Origin: Methanoregulaceae archaeon | GTDB lineage: Archaea; Halobacteriota; Methanomicrobia; Methanomicrobiales; Methanospirillaceae | Reading direction: 5' to 3' | Length of the DNA: 6,429 nt | NCBI GenBank assembly: GCA_028679405.1 | Contig: JAJRBP010000097.1 | Span: 1-6,429 of the forward strand | Shown here: one piece after another, positions 1 through 5,894 of the stretch | Layout of the letters: each line of letters starts with the position of its first letter | How positions within the stretch are numbered: position 1 is the first letter of the stretch | Translations under genes and position numbers: made by a program | Notes under the pieces: model-generated | The model's input: only the letters and a program-made list of their open reading frames with translations | What the model was told of the DNA's origin: nothing | The model's database searches: none

Positions 1-63
1 CCAGATAATCCCGGAATCCTGGAGAGTCCGATAATATGTGGATGTCAATATAAGGCGGGAAAG
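1..63. other. Spacer downstream of trm1 with AT-rich promoter-like boxes
   Basis: This short stretch follows the trm1 stop codon on the minus strand and contains no gene. It holds two AT-rich patches, at about 31-38 and 47-54. Read on the minus strand, either resembles an archaeal TATA box that could serve a leftward gene beginning beyond the window edge. The patch at 47-54 is nearly symmetrical, so its direction is unclear. No start codon fits inside the window, so the promoter reading is only a possibility. Confidence 0.25.
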
Positions 64-1182
64 TCAGGGGCAGGATATGAGTGCCCGGTAGATCTCTTCC
101 AGCGGAGCAGTGGTCTTGAGGGATGTCCCCGAATAATGGGTCCTCCCTGCCTCGAATCCGTACTCCTGCAGCCGTGCGATCAGGTCGGCAATACGCGGAG
201 GGGAAACCCGGAGGACCTTTGCAAGCCGGTGATAATCGTAGTGGCTGGACGTCGGGAGCTCGGCCCTGCAGGTATCGATGATCCCCACGAGCTCTTCTCT
301 CGTGCCCAGGGTCCGCTCCCCCATCGCCACTTTCATCGCATCCAGGACTTCGGAATCCTGGATCCCGCCAAGCCAGAGCGGCCCGACCGGGGCCAGGAGA
401 GCACCGCACGCCGGGCAGCTCCCGCACCCGGGGACAACTCCGGGCTCTTCCCTCCGGTAGAAACAACCGGAACACTGGAGGATGTATCCGATATGCCCGA
501 GGCTCCGGTCCGCCTGTTTCGCCCCGCGGTTGAGGCGCAGGTGAAGCCTCACAAAATGCTCCCTGGAAAACGAGAAGAGCGGCACGATACCGATATCGTA
601 CCTTGCCGCCTCCCTGACGATGAACCCGAGGAGGATGCGGAGGCCTACCTCTGCATGGTACTCGGTGTTCCGGGGGAGGGCGGAGTAACGGCGTATTCCT
701 GCCCTGAGATGAGCCCCGCAGAGTGGCGCCGTATCGGTCGCCGTTACCATCAGGAAACGCCCGGTCCCCCGGATCGCCGAGTCGATAAAGGGTGCCGGAG
801 ACCCGAACGGGTCGAGGTCGACCGCATCGAACCTTCTTGCCGAGAGGAGGACGTTCACGTCCTCCCTGGTCGTTTCCACCTGCACCCCTGCCCTCTCCGC
901 ATTCAGCCTGATGAGATCGGCGGCCTCCCCGGAGCGGTCGTTTATCGTGACCCTGATCCCGCACTCGCGTGATGCCCGCAGTCCGCGGATACCGGAGGCG
1001 CCCATCGCATCGAGGTAATCGGAGGGAGTCAGGACCGAAAGAACGAGGACGGTCGCATCCCGGTTGAGTTCCATGCGCGGGTTATAGAAAACGGGGGCTG
1101 TGCCCGGCGGGAACTGATCGAGCGGGTCCTGCACAGGGATAAAAAAAGGCGTTTCTCCCTCCTTTCCCTCGATCAACTCCAT
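64..1182 (-). CDS. trm1: tRNA (guanine(26)-N(2))-dimethyltransferase Trm1
   Basis: This enzyme transfers methyl groups from S-adenosylmethionine to guanine 26 of tRNAs, giving N2-methyl- and N2,N2-dimethylguanosine at the hinge between the D and anticodon stems. Counting from an upstream ATG at 1218 (384 aa), the visible motifs are VFYNPRMELNRD (43-54), the SAM-binding loop LDAMGASGIRG (69-79), the catalytic-type DLDPFGSP (134-141), ATDTAPLCGAH (160-170), a probable zinc site with Cys249, Cys252, Cys265, Cys268 and Cys271, and a C-terminal winged-helix-like region with SSHYDYHRLAK (324-334). I prefer the ATG at 1182 (372 aa): MELIEGKEG resembles the N-terminus I recall for Pyrococcus Trm1, and the 12 extra upstream codons overlap a TATA-like box. 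The ATG at 1218 remains possible, and neither start has a good Shine-Dalgarno site. The gene is divergent from a tRNA-Arg gene. The family call is firm; only the start is uncertain. Confidence 0.95.
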   Translation of the reverse strand: MELIEGKEGETPFFIPVQDPLDQFPPGTAPVFYNPRMELNRDATVLVLSVLTPSDYLDAMGASGIRGLRASRECGIRVTINDRSGEAADLIRLNAERAGVQVETTREDVNVLLSARRFDAVDLDPFGSPAPFIDSAIRGTGRFLMVTATDTAPLCGAHLRAGIRRYSALPRNTEYHAEVGLRILLGFIVREAARYDIGIVPLFSFSREHFVRLHLRLNRGAKQADRSLGHIGYILQCSGCFYRREEPGVVPGCGSCPACGALLAPVGPLWLGGIQDSEVLDAMKVAMGERTLGTREELVGIIDTCRAELPTSSHYDYHRLAKVLRVSPPRIADLIARLQEYGFEAGRTHYSGTSLKTTAPLEEIYRALISCP

Positions 1183-1210
1183 GTACGGGAATATTTTTCG
1201 TTCGTTAACC

Positions 1211-1218
1211 TTATACAT
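1211..1218. promoter_or_regulatory. Symmetrical TATA-like box between trm1 and tRNA-Arg
   Basis: The box TTATACAT reads TATA-like on both strands. On the plus strand its centre is about 28 bases before the tRNA 5' end, giving a predicted start a few bases upstream of the mature tRNA. On the minus strand transcription would start near 1189, about 6 bases before the ATG at 1182, giving a nearly leaderless trm1 message. If trm1 instead began at 1218, this box would be inside its first codons. A second patch, GGTATAGG at 1233-1240, is a weaker alternative. Assignment rests on spacing alone. Confidence 0.45.
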
Positions 1219-1242
1219 TCTCTTTTCCCATGGGTATAGGCA

Positions 1243-1317
1243 GGGCGTGTGGCCTAGTCAGGACAGGGCGTCAGCCTCCTAAGCTGAATGTCGGGGGTTC
1301 AAATCCCCCCACGCCCG
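1243..1317 (+). tRNA. tRNA-Arg (anticodon CCU)
   Basis: A full cloverleaf can be drawn. The acceptor stem is GGGCGTG (1243-1249) paired with CACGCCC (1310-1316), with discriminator base G1317. The D stem is 1252-1255 with 1266-1269, ending in a T-G pair. The anticodon stem is TCAGC/GCTGA (1271-1275/1283-1287) around the loop CTCCTAA. The variable region is five bases (1288-1292). The T stem is five G-C pairs (1293-1297/1305-1309) with loop TTCAAAT. Anticodon CCT (1278-1280) reads the arginine codon AGG. No intron is present and CCA is not encoded. Base 26, between the D and anticodon stems, is G1270, the base type modified by the product of the neighbouring trm1. Confidence 0.97.
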
Positions 1318-1323
1318 TGACGC

Positions 1324-1327
1324 TTTT
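1324..1327 (+). terminator. Short T-tract after tRNA-Arg
   Basis: Four Ts lie six bases beyond the tRNA discriminator base, with another short T run at 1334-1336. Archaeal RNA polymerase often stops at T-rich tracts without a hairpin, so this could end the tRNA transcript. The tract is short, so the call is weak. Confidence 0.25.
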
Positions 1328-1347
1328 CTGGGGATTTCCTGCACCCA

Positions 1348-1355
1348 TTAAATAC
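1348..1355 (+). promoter_or_regulatory. TATA box of the UbiA prenyltransferase gene
   Basis: TTAAATAC is centred about 27 bases upstream of the ATG at 1378. With usual archaeal spacing the transcript would begin at or very near the start codon, giving a leaderless mRNA. The lack of any Shine-Dalgarno-like sequence in front of this ATG agrees with that reading. Confidence 0.6.
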
Positions 1356-1377
1356 ACGCGGGTAAAATCTTTCTGAT

Positions 1378-2220
1378 ATGCGGCTTTCCGGCTTTCCCGG
1401 ACTCATGCGACCGGTGAATGCTCTCGTCGCCGGCCTTTCAGGGGCCCTCGGGTACCTGGTAGCGACCGGAACGATAATACCCGGGGTCGCGTGGATCATC
1501 CTTACGGTCATCCTCGTCACCGGGGCCGGAAATGCACTCAACGACTATTGCGATGCCGGAATCGACAGAATAAACCGGCCTGATCGTCCTATCCCTTCCG
1601 GCAGGGTACAAAAGCATCAGGCGCTGGTCTTTGCAGCTCTCCTGTTCATCGCGGGAATCTGCACGAGTCTCCTGACGAATCTTTTCTGTGTTTTGATCGC
1701 CGTTTTCAATTCGATACTGCTGATCGCGTATGCCGTACGCCTCAAGTCAACTCCGGGGATCGGGAACGTAGCGGTCGCATACCTCTCGGGGAGTATATTC
1801 CTGTTCGGGGGGGCGCTTGCAGGCCTGCCCGGGCTTGAGATGAACCTCCCCCTTTTCCTTATCACGTTCCTCGCGACTCTCGCCCGCGAGCTCCTGAAGG
1901 ATGCGGAAGATGTCGAAGGGGATTCTGCGAGCGGGGCACGGACTCTTCCGATCCTTGCGGGAGTAAAACCTGTTTCTTACCTTGCATCAGTCTGCGGATG
2001 TGTCGCCGTCCTGGCAAGCATCATCCCGTTCGGACGTTTCGGGTTGTGGTACCTCCTCGCGATTGCACCGGTTGATGCCCTCATCATGTATGCCTGCATG
2101 CGGAGCGTATCCTGCAGGGATCCGGAATGTGTCAGGAAATCGGGGTCGACTTCGCTCCTGAAAACAGGGATGTTTGCAGCACTCGCGGTATTTTGCGGCG
2201 CAGCCGTCCTCCTGCAATGA
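1378..2220 (+). CDS. UbiA-family prenyltransferase, probable digeranylgeranylglyceryl phosphate synthase
   Basis: This is probably the integral membrane enzyme that adds the second geranylgeranyl chain to geranylgeranylglyceryl phosphate, the second ether-bond step of archaeal membrane lipid synthesis. At 280 aa it has the size usual for the archaeal family. The first Asp-rich motif reads NDYCDAGIDRINRPDRPIPSG from residue 55; the aspartates at 56, 59 and 63 should bind magnesium-diphosphate. The second is DAEDVEGD at 175-182. A conserved YAVRLKSTPGIGN lies at 118-130. Long hydrophobic stretches, for example 15-50, 83-120, 132-150, 200-240 and 262-279, fit a multi-helix UbiA fold. The start is set by the TATA spacing and by the typical short N-terminus followed by MRPVNA. 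The family includes other prenyltransferases, so substrate assignment rests on the archaeal context. The gene stands alone, convergent with the DUF116 gene. Confidence 0.9.
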   Translation: MRLSGFPGLMRPVNALVAGLSGALGYLVATGTIIPGVAWIILTVILVTGAGNALNDYCDAGIDRINRPDRPIPSGRVQKHQALVFAALLFIAGICTSLLTNLFCVLIAVFNSILLIAYAVRLKSTPGIGNVAVAYLSGSIFLFGGALAGLPGLEMNLPLFLITFLATLARELLKDAEDVEGDSASGARTLPILAGVKPVSYLASVCGCVAVLASIIPFGRFGLWYLLAIAPVDALIMYACMRSVSCRDPECVRKSGSTSLLKTGMFAALAVFCGAAVLLQ

Positions 2221-2303
2221 AATTCCGGGGAAACCTCTGGTTCACCGCAGCCGGGGTAACCTGAGAAATCAAAATATGTCCGGTTATTCCTGATTCACCG
2301 CCG
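2221..2303. repeat. Convergent intergenic spacer with small direct repeats
   Basis: This 83-base gap separates the convergent ends of the UbiA and DUF116 genes. A 12-base element occurs twice with one mismatch, CCGGGGAAACCT at 2225-2236 and CCGGGGTAACCT at 2251-2262. A second imperfect pair reads CGGTTATTCCTGAT at 2281-2294 and CCGTTATTCGCCTGAT at 2301-2316, running into the end of the DUF116 gene. GGTT (2239-2242) can pair with AACC (2258-2261) in a weak hairpin. No gene is apparent. The repeats may be chance. Confidence 0.35.
2266..2277 (-). terminator. Possible T-rich terminator of the leftward cluster
   Basis: On the minus strand this reads ATATTTTGATTT, a T-rich stretch beginning about 26 bases beyond the DUF116 stop codon. 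It is the only T-rich candidate in the convergent spacer for ending leftward transcripts. No strong hairpin precedes it, which is usual for archaea. The call is tentative. Confidence 0.3.
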
Positions 2304-3035
2304 TTATTCGCCTGATACGGAACGTTCCTTCTCCCTGTCTTTCGTGATCAGCGAGACAGGGACGGAAGACCGGTCGAGACCAAGGAGGGCGACGCTGAAA
2401 ACCTCGTCCCAGTCGACAATCGTCTCCACGCATCCTTCTTTCAGGTTCACCACCCCCATGGCCACGAGGCCGAGTTTGTCTGCCATCTCGAGTCCTTCCT
2501 TCACCTCGGTAAGGCAGCCCACACCGATGATCGCCTTCGGGCGGTATTGTTTAACCATCCTCTTGATGAACGAGGAACCCGGTACGATGAACCACCGGTA
2601 CCCGAGGCTCTCGAAGACCTCCCTGATGCGCCCTATCTCACAGTTGCCGCACGACCGGCACTTGAGCCCTTCGGGGGTGAGAAATGCCGGACATTTTGCA
2701 GACCTGAGACACTGGGGTAAGAAAATTGCACGATCGCTCACCGGGACAGCCTCGAATGCCTTGGTATTCATGATGTTGTGGATCTGGATAAAGAAGGTAA
2801 GCACTTCCCGGTCTTCGAGGCCGAAGAGCCGGAAGAGCGCCTTCGAGAGCCCTTCGAGGGCAACGAGGCCTGCAGTCAGGAACCCCGGGACGACAGGCTT
2901 TCCCTTCCTGATGGAGTAGAGGGACAGGGATACCAGCAGGAATGCACTAAGGAGCAGGCCGCTGATGATAACGATGGCTGCAAGTCCGACAAAGAATACA
3001 ATCTGGTTCAGCCAGAGCGCGAGATCGAATGCCAT
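2304..3035 (-). CDS. DUF116 family membrane-anchored cysteine-rich protein
   Basis: The protein (243 aa) matches DUF116, a family of unknown function found in methanogens and some anaerobic bacteria. The N-terminus, residues about 9-42, is strongly hydrophobic and should form one or two membrane helices. Residues 50-73 are amphipathic or weakly hydrophobic. The C-terminal part, which carries all the cysteines, is soluble. It has LPQCLRSAKCPA (Cys109, Cys115), CRSCGNC (Cys126, Cys129, Cys132), IVPGSSFIKRMVK (150-162), GVGC (Cys174) and EGCVETIVDW (Cys202). The seven cysteines suggest one or more iron-sulfur clusters or another metal; this is inference. It is the last gene of a leftward cluster, 31 bases after the mtnA stop codon, with a poor Shine-Dalgarno site. 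Its neighbour two genes upstream is an HdrA-like iron-sulfur flavoprotein, so a shared redox role is possible but unproven. Confidence 0.88.
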   Translation of the reverse strand: MAFDLALWLNQIVFFVGLAAIVIISGLLLSAFLLVSLSLYSIRKGKPVVPGFLTAGLVALEGLSKALFRLFGLEDREVLTFFIQIHNIMNTKAFEAVPVSDRAIFLPQCLRSAKCPAFLTPEGLKCRSCGNCEIGRIREVFESLGYRWFIVPGSSFIKRMVKQYRPKAIIGVGCLTEVKEGLEMADKLGLVAMGVVNLKEGCVETIVDWDEVFSVALLGLDRSSVPVSLITKDREKERSVSGE

Positions 3036-3066
3036 TTGTCCGTTGTGTGATTGTTTCCTTTCCGGA

Positions 3067-4101
3067 TTATCCTTCCGACGAAAGGAACGAGAGGATGTTC
3101 TCAGGCCGGACGATTCCCTCTTCAGTAATGAGGGCGGTGACCATGGAGAGGGGTGTCGCGTCGAACCCGAGGTTGATCACCGGCACCCCTTCGGGGAGGG
3201 TCACCCGGTCCCCGAAACATGCAATTTCGTCCCTGTGTCGTTCCTCGATCAGGACGTCCGCCTCGTTCCGGATGGGATCGAACGATGACCTTGGTGCTGC
3301 GACGTAGAACGGTACCCCGTGGTACCTGGCCGAGACCGCGTGCATGTAGGTCCCTACCTTGTTGAAGACCGCATCGCGGGTGATGCGATCGGCCCCCACA
3401 ATCACGCAATCGATCCTCCCTGTACGCATCAGGAACGAAGCGGTGGAATCCGTGATAACGGTCACGTCGATACCATCCCGGGCAAGTTCCCACGCGGTGA
3501 GACGGGCACCCTGGAGGAGCGGTCTGGTCTCACACGCGATTACCTTCACGTGCTTCCCATCCTGTACCGCACTCCTGATCACTCCGAGCGCCGTCCCCCA
3601 TTCACGGCAGGCGAGCGCTCCCGCATTGCAATGGGTGAGAACCGTGCAGGAATCCGGGAGGAGACCGGCACCATGTTTCGAGAGTGCCCTGCAGGTTGCT
3701 GCATCCTCACGGGCGATCGCTTCAGCTTCGGCCAGTGCCAGGGTGACGGCCTCCTCCGGTGAGCTTGAGTCTTCCAGTTTCCTGAGGACACGGTCCACCC
3801 CCCAGGAAAGGTTGACTGCGGTCGGTCTTGCATTGCGGACGGTATCCGCCTGTTTCCGGACCGACTCCATGAACATCCCCGGCGGTTCGCACGACGCTGC
3901 CATCGCAGCAAGGACCACACCATATCCCCCTGCGATTCCAAGCGCGGGTGCCCCCCGCACTTCGAGGCGACGGATCGCGGTGATGAGCCTTCCCACCTCC
4001 CTTGTGCGTTCGATCCTGAACGATCCGGGAAGAAGCGTCTGGTCGATGAAACAGACGGTTCCTGTCGGCTTGTCCCAAAAAATGGTAAGGAGCGGTTCCA
4101 T
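3067..4101 (-). CDS. mtnA: S-methyl-5-thioribose-1-phosphate isomerase family protein (MtnA type)
   Basis: This belongs to the MtnA/eIF2B-alpha-related isomerases, which open the ring of 5-methylthioribose 1-phosphate to the ribulose 1-phosphate form during salvage of methylthioadenosine. Archaeal members are also linked to 5-deoxyribose 1-phosphate from 5'-deoxyadenosine. At 344 aa it has the usual MtnA length. Motifs in order are VRGAPALGIAGGYG (48-61), THCNAGALA (156-164) with the expected catalytic Cys158, ETRP (191-194), QGARLTAWEL (197-206), VGADRI (235-240) with the expected catalytic Asp238, NKVGTY (247-252) and PFYVAAPRSSFD (264-275). The ATG is 7 bases after the HdrA-like stop, preceded by GAAGG (4110-4106) that overlaps that stop, so the start is well supported. 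A ribose-1,5-bisphosphate isomerase of the same superfamily is the main alternative; the length and RGAP context favour MtnA. Confidence 0.9.
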   Translation of the reverse strand: MEPLLTIFWDKPTGTVCFIDQTLLPGSFRIERTREVGRLITAIRRLEVRGAPALGIAGGYGVVLAAMAASCEPPGMFMESVRKQADTVRNARPTAVNLSWGVDRVLRKLEDSSSPEEAVTLALAEAEAIAREDAATCRALSKHGAGLLPDSCTVLTHCNAGALACREWGTALGVIRSAVQDGKHVKVIACETRPLLQGARLTAWELARDGIDVTVITDSTASFLMRTGRIDCVIVGADRITRDAVFNKVGTYMHAVSARYHGVPFYVAAPRSSFDPIRNEADVLIEERHRDEIACFGDRVTLPEGVPVINLGFDATPLSMVTALITEEGIVRPENILSFLSSEG

Positions 4102-4108
4102 CAGGCCT

Positions 4109-5380
4109 TCAGGTCCTTGTCGCGTCGATGAACGCCTTCATTGCCGCTGCCCCTGCAAGAGAGACGCAGTCCGGGATATCACGCGGCGATACGGCCGTCC
4201 CCGCGATGTATATGCCCGGTTTTATCGTCTCCACGATCCGGACCGCATCATTCTCCGACTTCAGGAACCCGGAATCTTCCACGGGAATTCCAAGTTCCTT
4301 CGCGATCGCCGCCGTGCTCACATTCGGGCGAAGCCCGACCGAGAGGATCACAAGATCAGGGAAGAGGACGACCATCTCGGAGTTCTCGGTATTCTCGACC
4401 CTGATCTCCATACCGTTCCCGGTTTCGAGGATCTCGGCTGGCATTCCCCTGATAAACCGGATCCCCGCATCTATCGCCCGCTGGTAATACTCTTCGTATC
4501 CCTTCCCGTACGCCCTGATATCCATGTAGCAGATGGTGACCTCGGTGTCAGGGTATTTTTCCCTGATCAACATCGCGTTCTTGAGCGCCGCCATGCAGCA
4601 GACCGTCGAGCACCCGGTACACCCGAGGGCGGTATCGCGTGACCCGACGCACTGGATGAACACCACGTGACGCGGCGTCCCGCCGTCAGAGAGACGCTTC
4701 ACCCGGCCGCCTGTCGGCCCGCTCGCGTTCATCATCCGTTCGAACTCGAGGCTCGTGACGACGTCCGGGAGGTCCAGGTGGCGGAACTGGGGCTTTTGCG
4801 AAGGGTCGAAGACCGAATACCCAGACGCGAGAATGATGCCTGCAGCCCGGATATCGAACTGCTTCTCCTCGTCCTCCTTCTTTATCGCTTCAGGTCCGCA
4901 GGCGTCGTAGCAGAGACCGCACTCGATGCAGTGATCAGGGTCCTTGATGACGAGATCGGGGATGACCTGCTGGTGGGGCTTGTAGATCGCCTTCCTCACA
5001 CCCACTCCAGCATCGAACCGGTTGTACACCTCGACAGGGCAGATCTCCACACAGTCGCCGCAGCCGTTGCAGAGCTCCTCGTCAATGAACCGCGGGTGCT
5101 TCAGGCAGGTCACGGTGAAGTTGCCGGCATCCCCGGTGACATGGGTTACCTCGGTGCAGGTATGGATGGCGATGAGGGGGTGGACCGCAACCTCAGCCAT
5201 CTTCGGGGAGAGGATACACATCGAGCAGTCGTTTGTCGGGAAGGTCTTGTCGAGTTGCGCCATGTGCCCACCGATGGATGGTTCGCGTTCGATCAGGTGT
5301 ACCTTCACCCCGTGGTTCGCGAGGTCCAGGGCAGCCTGGATGCCGGTCACCCCGGCCCCGATGATCACCACGTCACCCAT
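4109..5380 (-). CDS. Short HdrA-like FAD/iron-sulfur oxidoreductase
   Basis: The protein (423 aa) is homologous to HdrA, the flavin subunit of CoB-CoM heterodisulfide reductase. It begins directly with the FAD Rossmann motif VVIIGAGVTG (4-13). FPTNDCSMCILSPKM (47-61) follows. An inserted ferredoxin domain carries two CxxCxxCxxxC sites (Cys104/107/110/114 and Cys151/154/157/161). An HdrA-type site has Cys244, Cys257, Cys261 and Cys262 in the spacing CX12CX3CC. The C-terminal FAD segment ends in YIAGTAVSPRDIPDC (391-405). Full-length HdrA is about 650 aa; the N-terminal domain of roughly 130 residues and the C-terminal 2x[4Fe-4S] ferredoxin domain are absent. The ATG at 5380 is chosen over an in-frame one at 5488 because family homology starts there, GAAGGGG lies 7 bases upstream, and the longer form runs into the preceding gene. 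No hdrB or hdrC is nearby, so a role in heterodisulfide reduction should not be assumed. Confidence 0.9.
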   Translation of the reverse strand: MGDVVIIGAGVTGIQAALDLANHGVKVHLIEREPSIGGHMAQLDKTFPTNDCSMCILSPKMAEVAVHPLIAIHTCTEVTHVTGDAGNFTVTCLKHPRFIDEELCNGCGDCVEICPVEVYNRFDAGVGVRKAIYKPHQQVIPDLVIKDPDHCIECGLCYDACGPEAIKKEDEEKQFDIRAAGIILASGYSVFDPSQKPQFRHLDLPDVVTSLEFERMMNASGPTGGRVKRLSDGGTPRHVVFIQCVGSRDTALGCTGCSTVCCMAALKNAMLIREKYPDTEVTICYMDIRAYGKGYEEYYQRAIDAGIRFIRGMPAEILETGNGMEIRVENTENSEMVVLFPDLVILSVGLRPNVSTAAIAKELGIPVEDSGFLKSENDAVRIVETIKPGIYIAGTAVSPRDIPDCVSLAGAAAMKAFIDATRT

Positions 5381-5864
5381 GCAAGTACCCCTTCGCAAGT
5401 TCGATATAGCTCGCTGCCTTGCGGACGATGGTCTCCCGCTGGCCATCGGTTGTCGTCTTGATGACTTTTCCCGGAACTCCGAGCACAACGGAATTTTCAG
5501 GGATTGCGGTACCTTCGGTAACGATACATCCCGCCCCGAGGATTGTCCCGCTGCCGACCTCTGCCCCGTTCATCACGATGGACCCCATTCCGACGAGCAC
5601 CTTGTCGTGGATTATGCACCCGTGGAGGATCGCCCCGTGTCCGACCGAGACAAGTTCGCCGATCAGGGCCGGATGGCCTGCCGAAGTATGAACCACCGCG
5701 TTGTCCTGGATGTTCGAACCGGATCCGACCACGACCCGGTCCTTATCAGCCCTGATCACCGCGCCGAACCACACGCTCGCCTGTTCGCCGATCGTCACGT
5801 CTCCGAGAACGGTCGCGTTCGCGGCAATAAAAGCGGACGGGCTGATAATTCTTCCCAAACTCAT
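5373..5864 (-). CDS. Gamma-class carbonic anhydrase / left-handed beta-helix hexapeptide-repeat protein
   Basis: The 163-aa protein has the hexapeptide repeats of the gamma-carbonic anhydrase family, for example ATVLGD (17-22), ASVWFGAVIRAD (29-40), NIQDNAVVH (51-59), GHGAILHGCIIHDKVLVGMG (75-94) and a C-terminal helix from about 140. His59, His76 and His81 occupy the positions of the three metal-binding histidines of the family; Arg38, Asp40 and Gln53 also match conserved residues. The acidic loop of the Methanosarcina Cam enzyme is not apparent, so it is closer to the shorter CamH/YrdA-like group, whose carbonic anhydrase activity is not always demonstrated. The ATG at 5864 is preferred because the family homology begins about eight residues later; a longer reading from 6038 would run antisense through the coaD-like gene. 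The stop overlaps the HdrA-like start by 8 bases (5373-5380), which suggests translational coupling. Confidence 0.9.
   Translation of the reverse strand: MSLGRIISPSAFIAANATVLGDVTIGEQASVWFGAVIRADKDRVVVGSGSNIQDNAVVHTSAGHPALIGELVSVGHGAILHGCIIHDKVLVGMGSIVMNGAEVGSGTILGAGCIVTEGTAIPENSVVLGVPGKVIKTTTDGQRETIVRKAASYIELAKGYLHG
5388..5394 (-). promoter_or_regulatory. Shine-Dalgarno site that sets the HdrA-like start
   Basis: On the minus strand GAAGGGG ends 7 bases before the ATG at 5380, a normal spacing. It lies inside the last codons of the carbonic anhydrase-like gene, whose stop overlaps the new start. It supports translation from 5380 rather than from the in-frame ATG at 5488. Confidence 0.6.
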
Positions 5865-5865
5865 A

Positions 5866-5873
5866 ATTATATA
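5866..5873 (+). promoter_or_regulatory. TATA box of the phosphopantetheine adenylyltransferase gene
   Basis: ATTATATA is centred about 25 bases before the ATG at 5895. This spacing predicts a leaderless transcript, in line with the absence of a Shine-Dalgarno sequence there. The box is nearly symmetrical and could bind TBP in either orientation, but in the leftward direction transcription would begin near 5845, inside the carbonic anhydrase-like gene. Confidence 0.6.
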
Positions 5874-5894
5874 GAGATGTAACGATCCAGACGC

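Noticed and set aside
136..972. A 278-codon plus-strand open frame opposite trm1
   Set aside because: It is antisense to a well-conserved Trm1 and has a low-information Arg/Pro/Glu-rich sequence.
1141..1147. A run of seven As in trm1 as a possible frameshift site
   Set aside because: The reading frame is intact on both sides and the encoded PFFIP fits the family, so no slippage or error needs to be assumed.
1807..1813. A run of seven Gs in the UbiA gene as a possible phase-variable tract
   Set aside because: The frame is uninterrupted and a single short run in a GC-rich gene is expected by chance.
3359..4642. A 427-codon open frame on the plus strand
   Set aside because: It runs antisense across both mtnA and the HdrA-like gene, has Arg/Ser/Pro-rich composition without any domain, and both overlapped genes have clear motifs. 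It is a shadow of GC-rich codon use.
5381..5488. N-terminal extension of the HdrA-like protein that might stand for part of the missing HdrA domain
   Set aside because: The 36 extra residues have no cysteine-cluster motif, overlap the carbonic anhydrase-like gene in another frame, and lack resemblance to the HdrA N-terminal domain.
4667..5882. Long plus-strand open frames opposite the HdrA-like and carbonic anhydrase-like genes
   Set aside because: They lie wholly antisense to genes with intact catalytic and metal-binding motifs and show no recognisable protein family.
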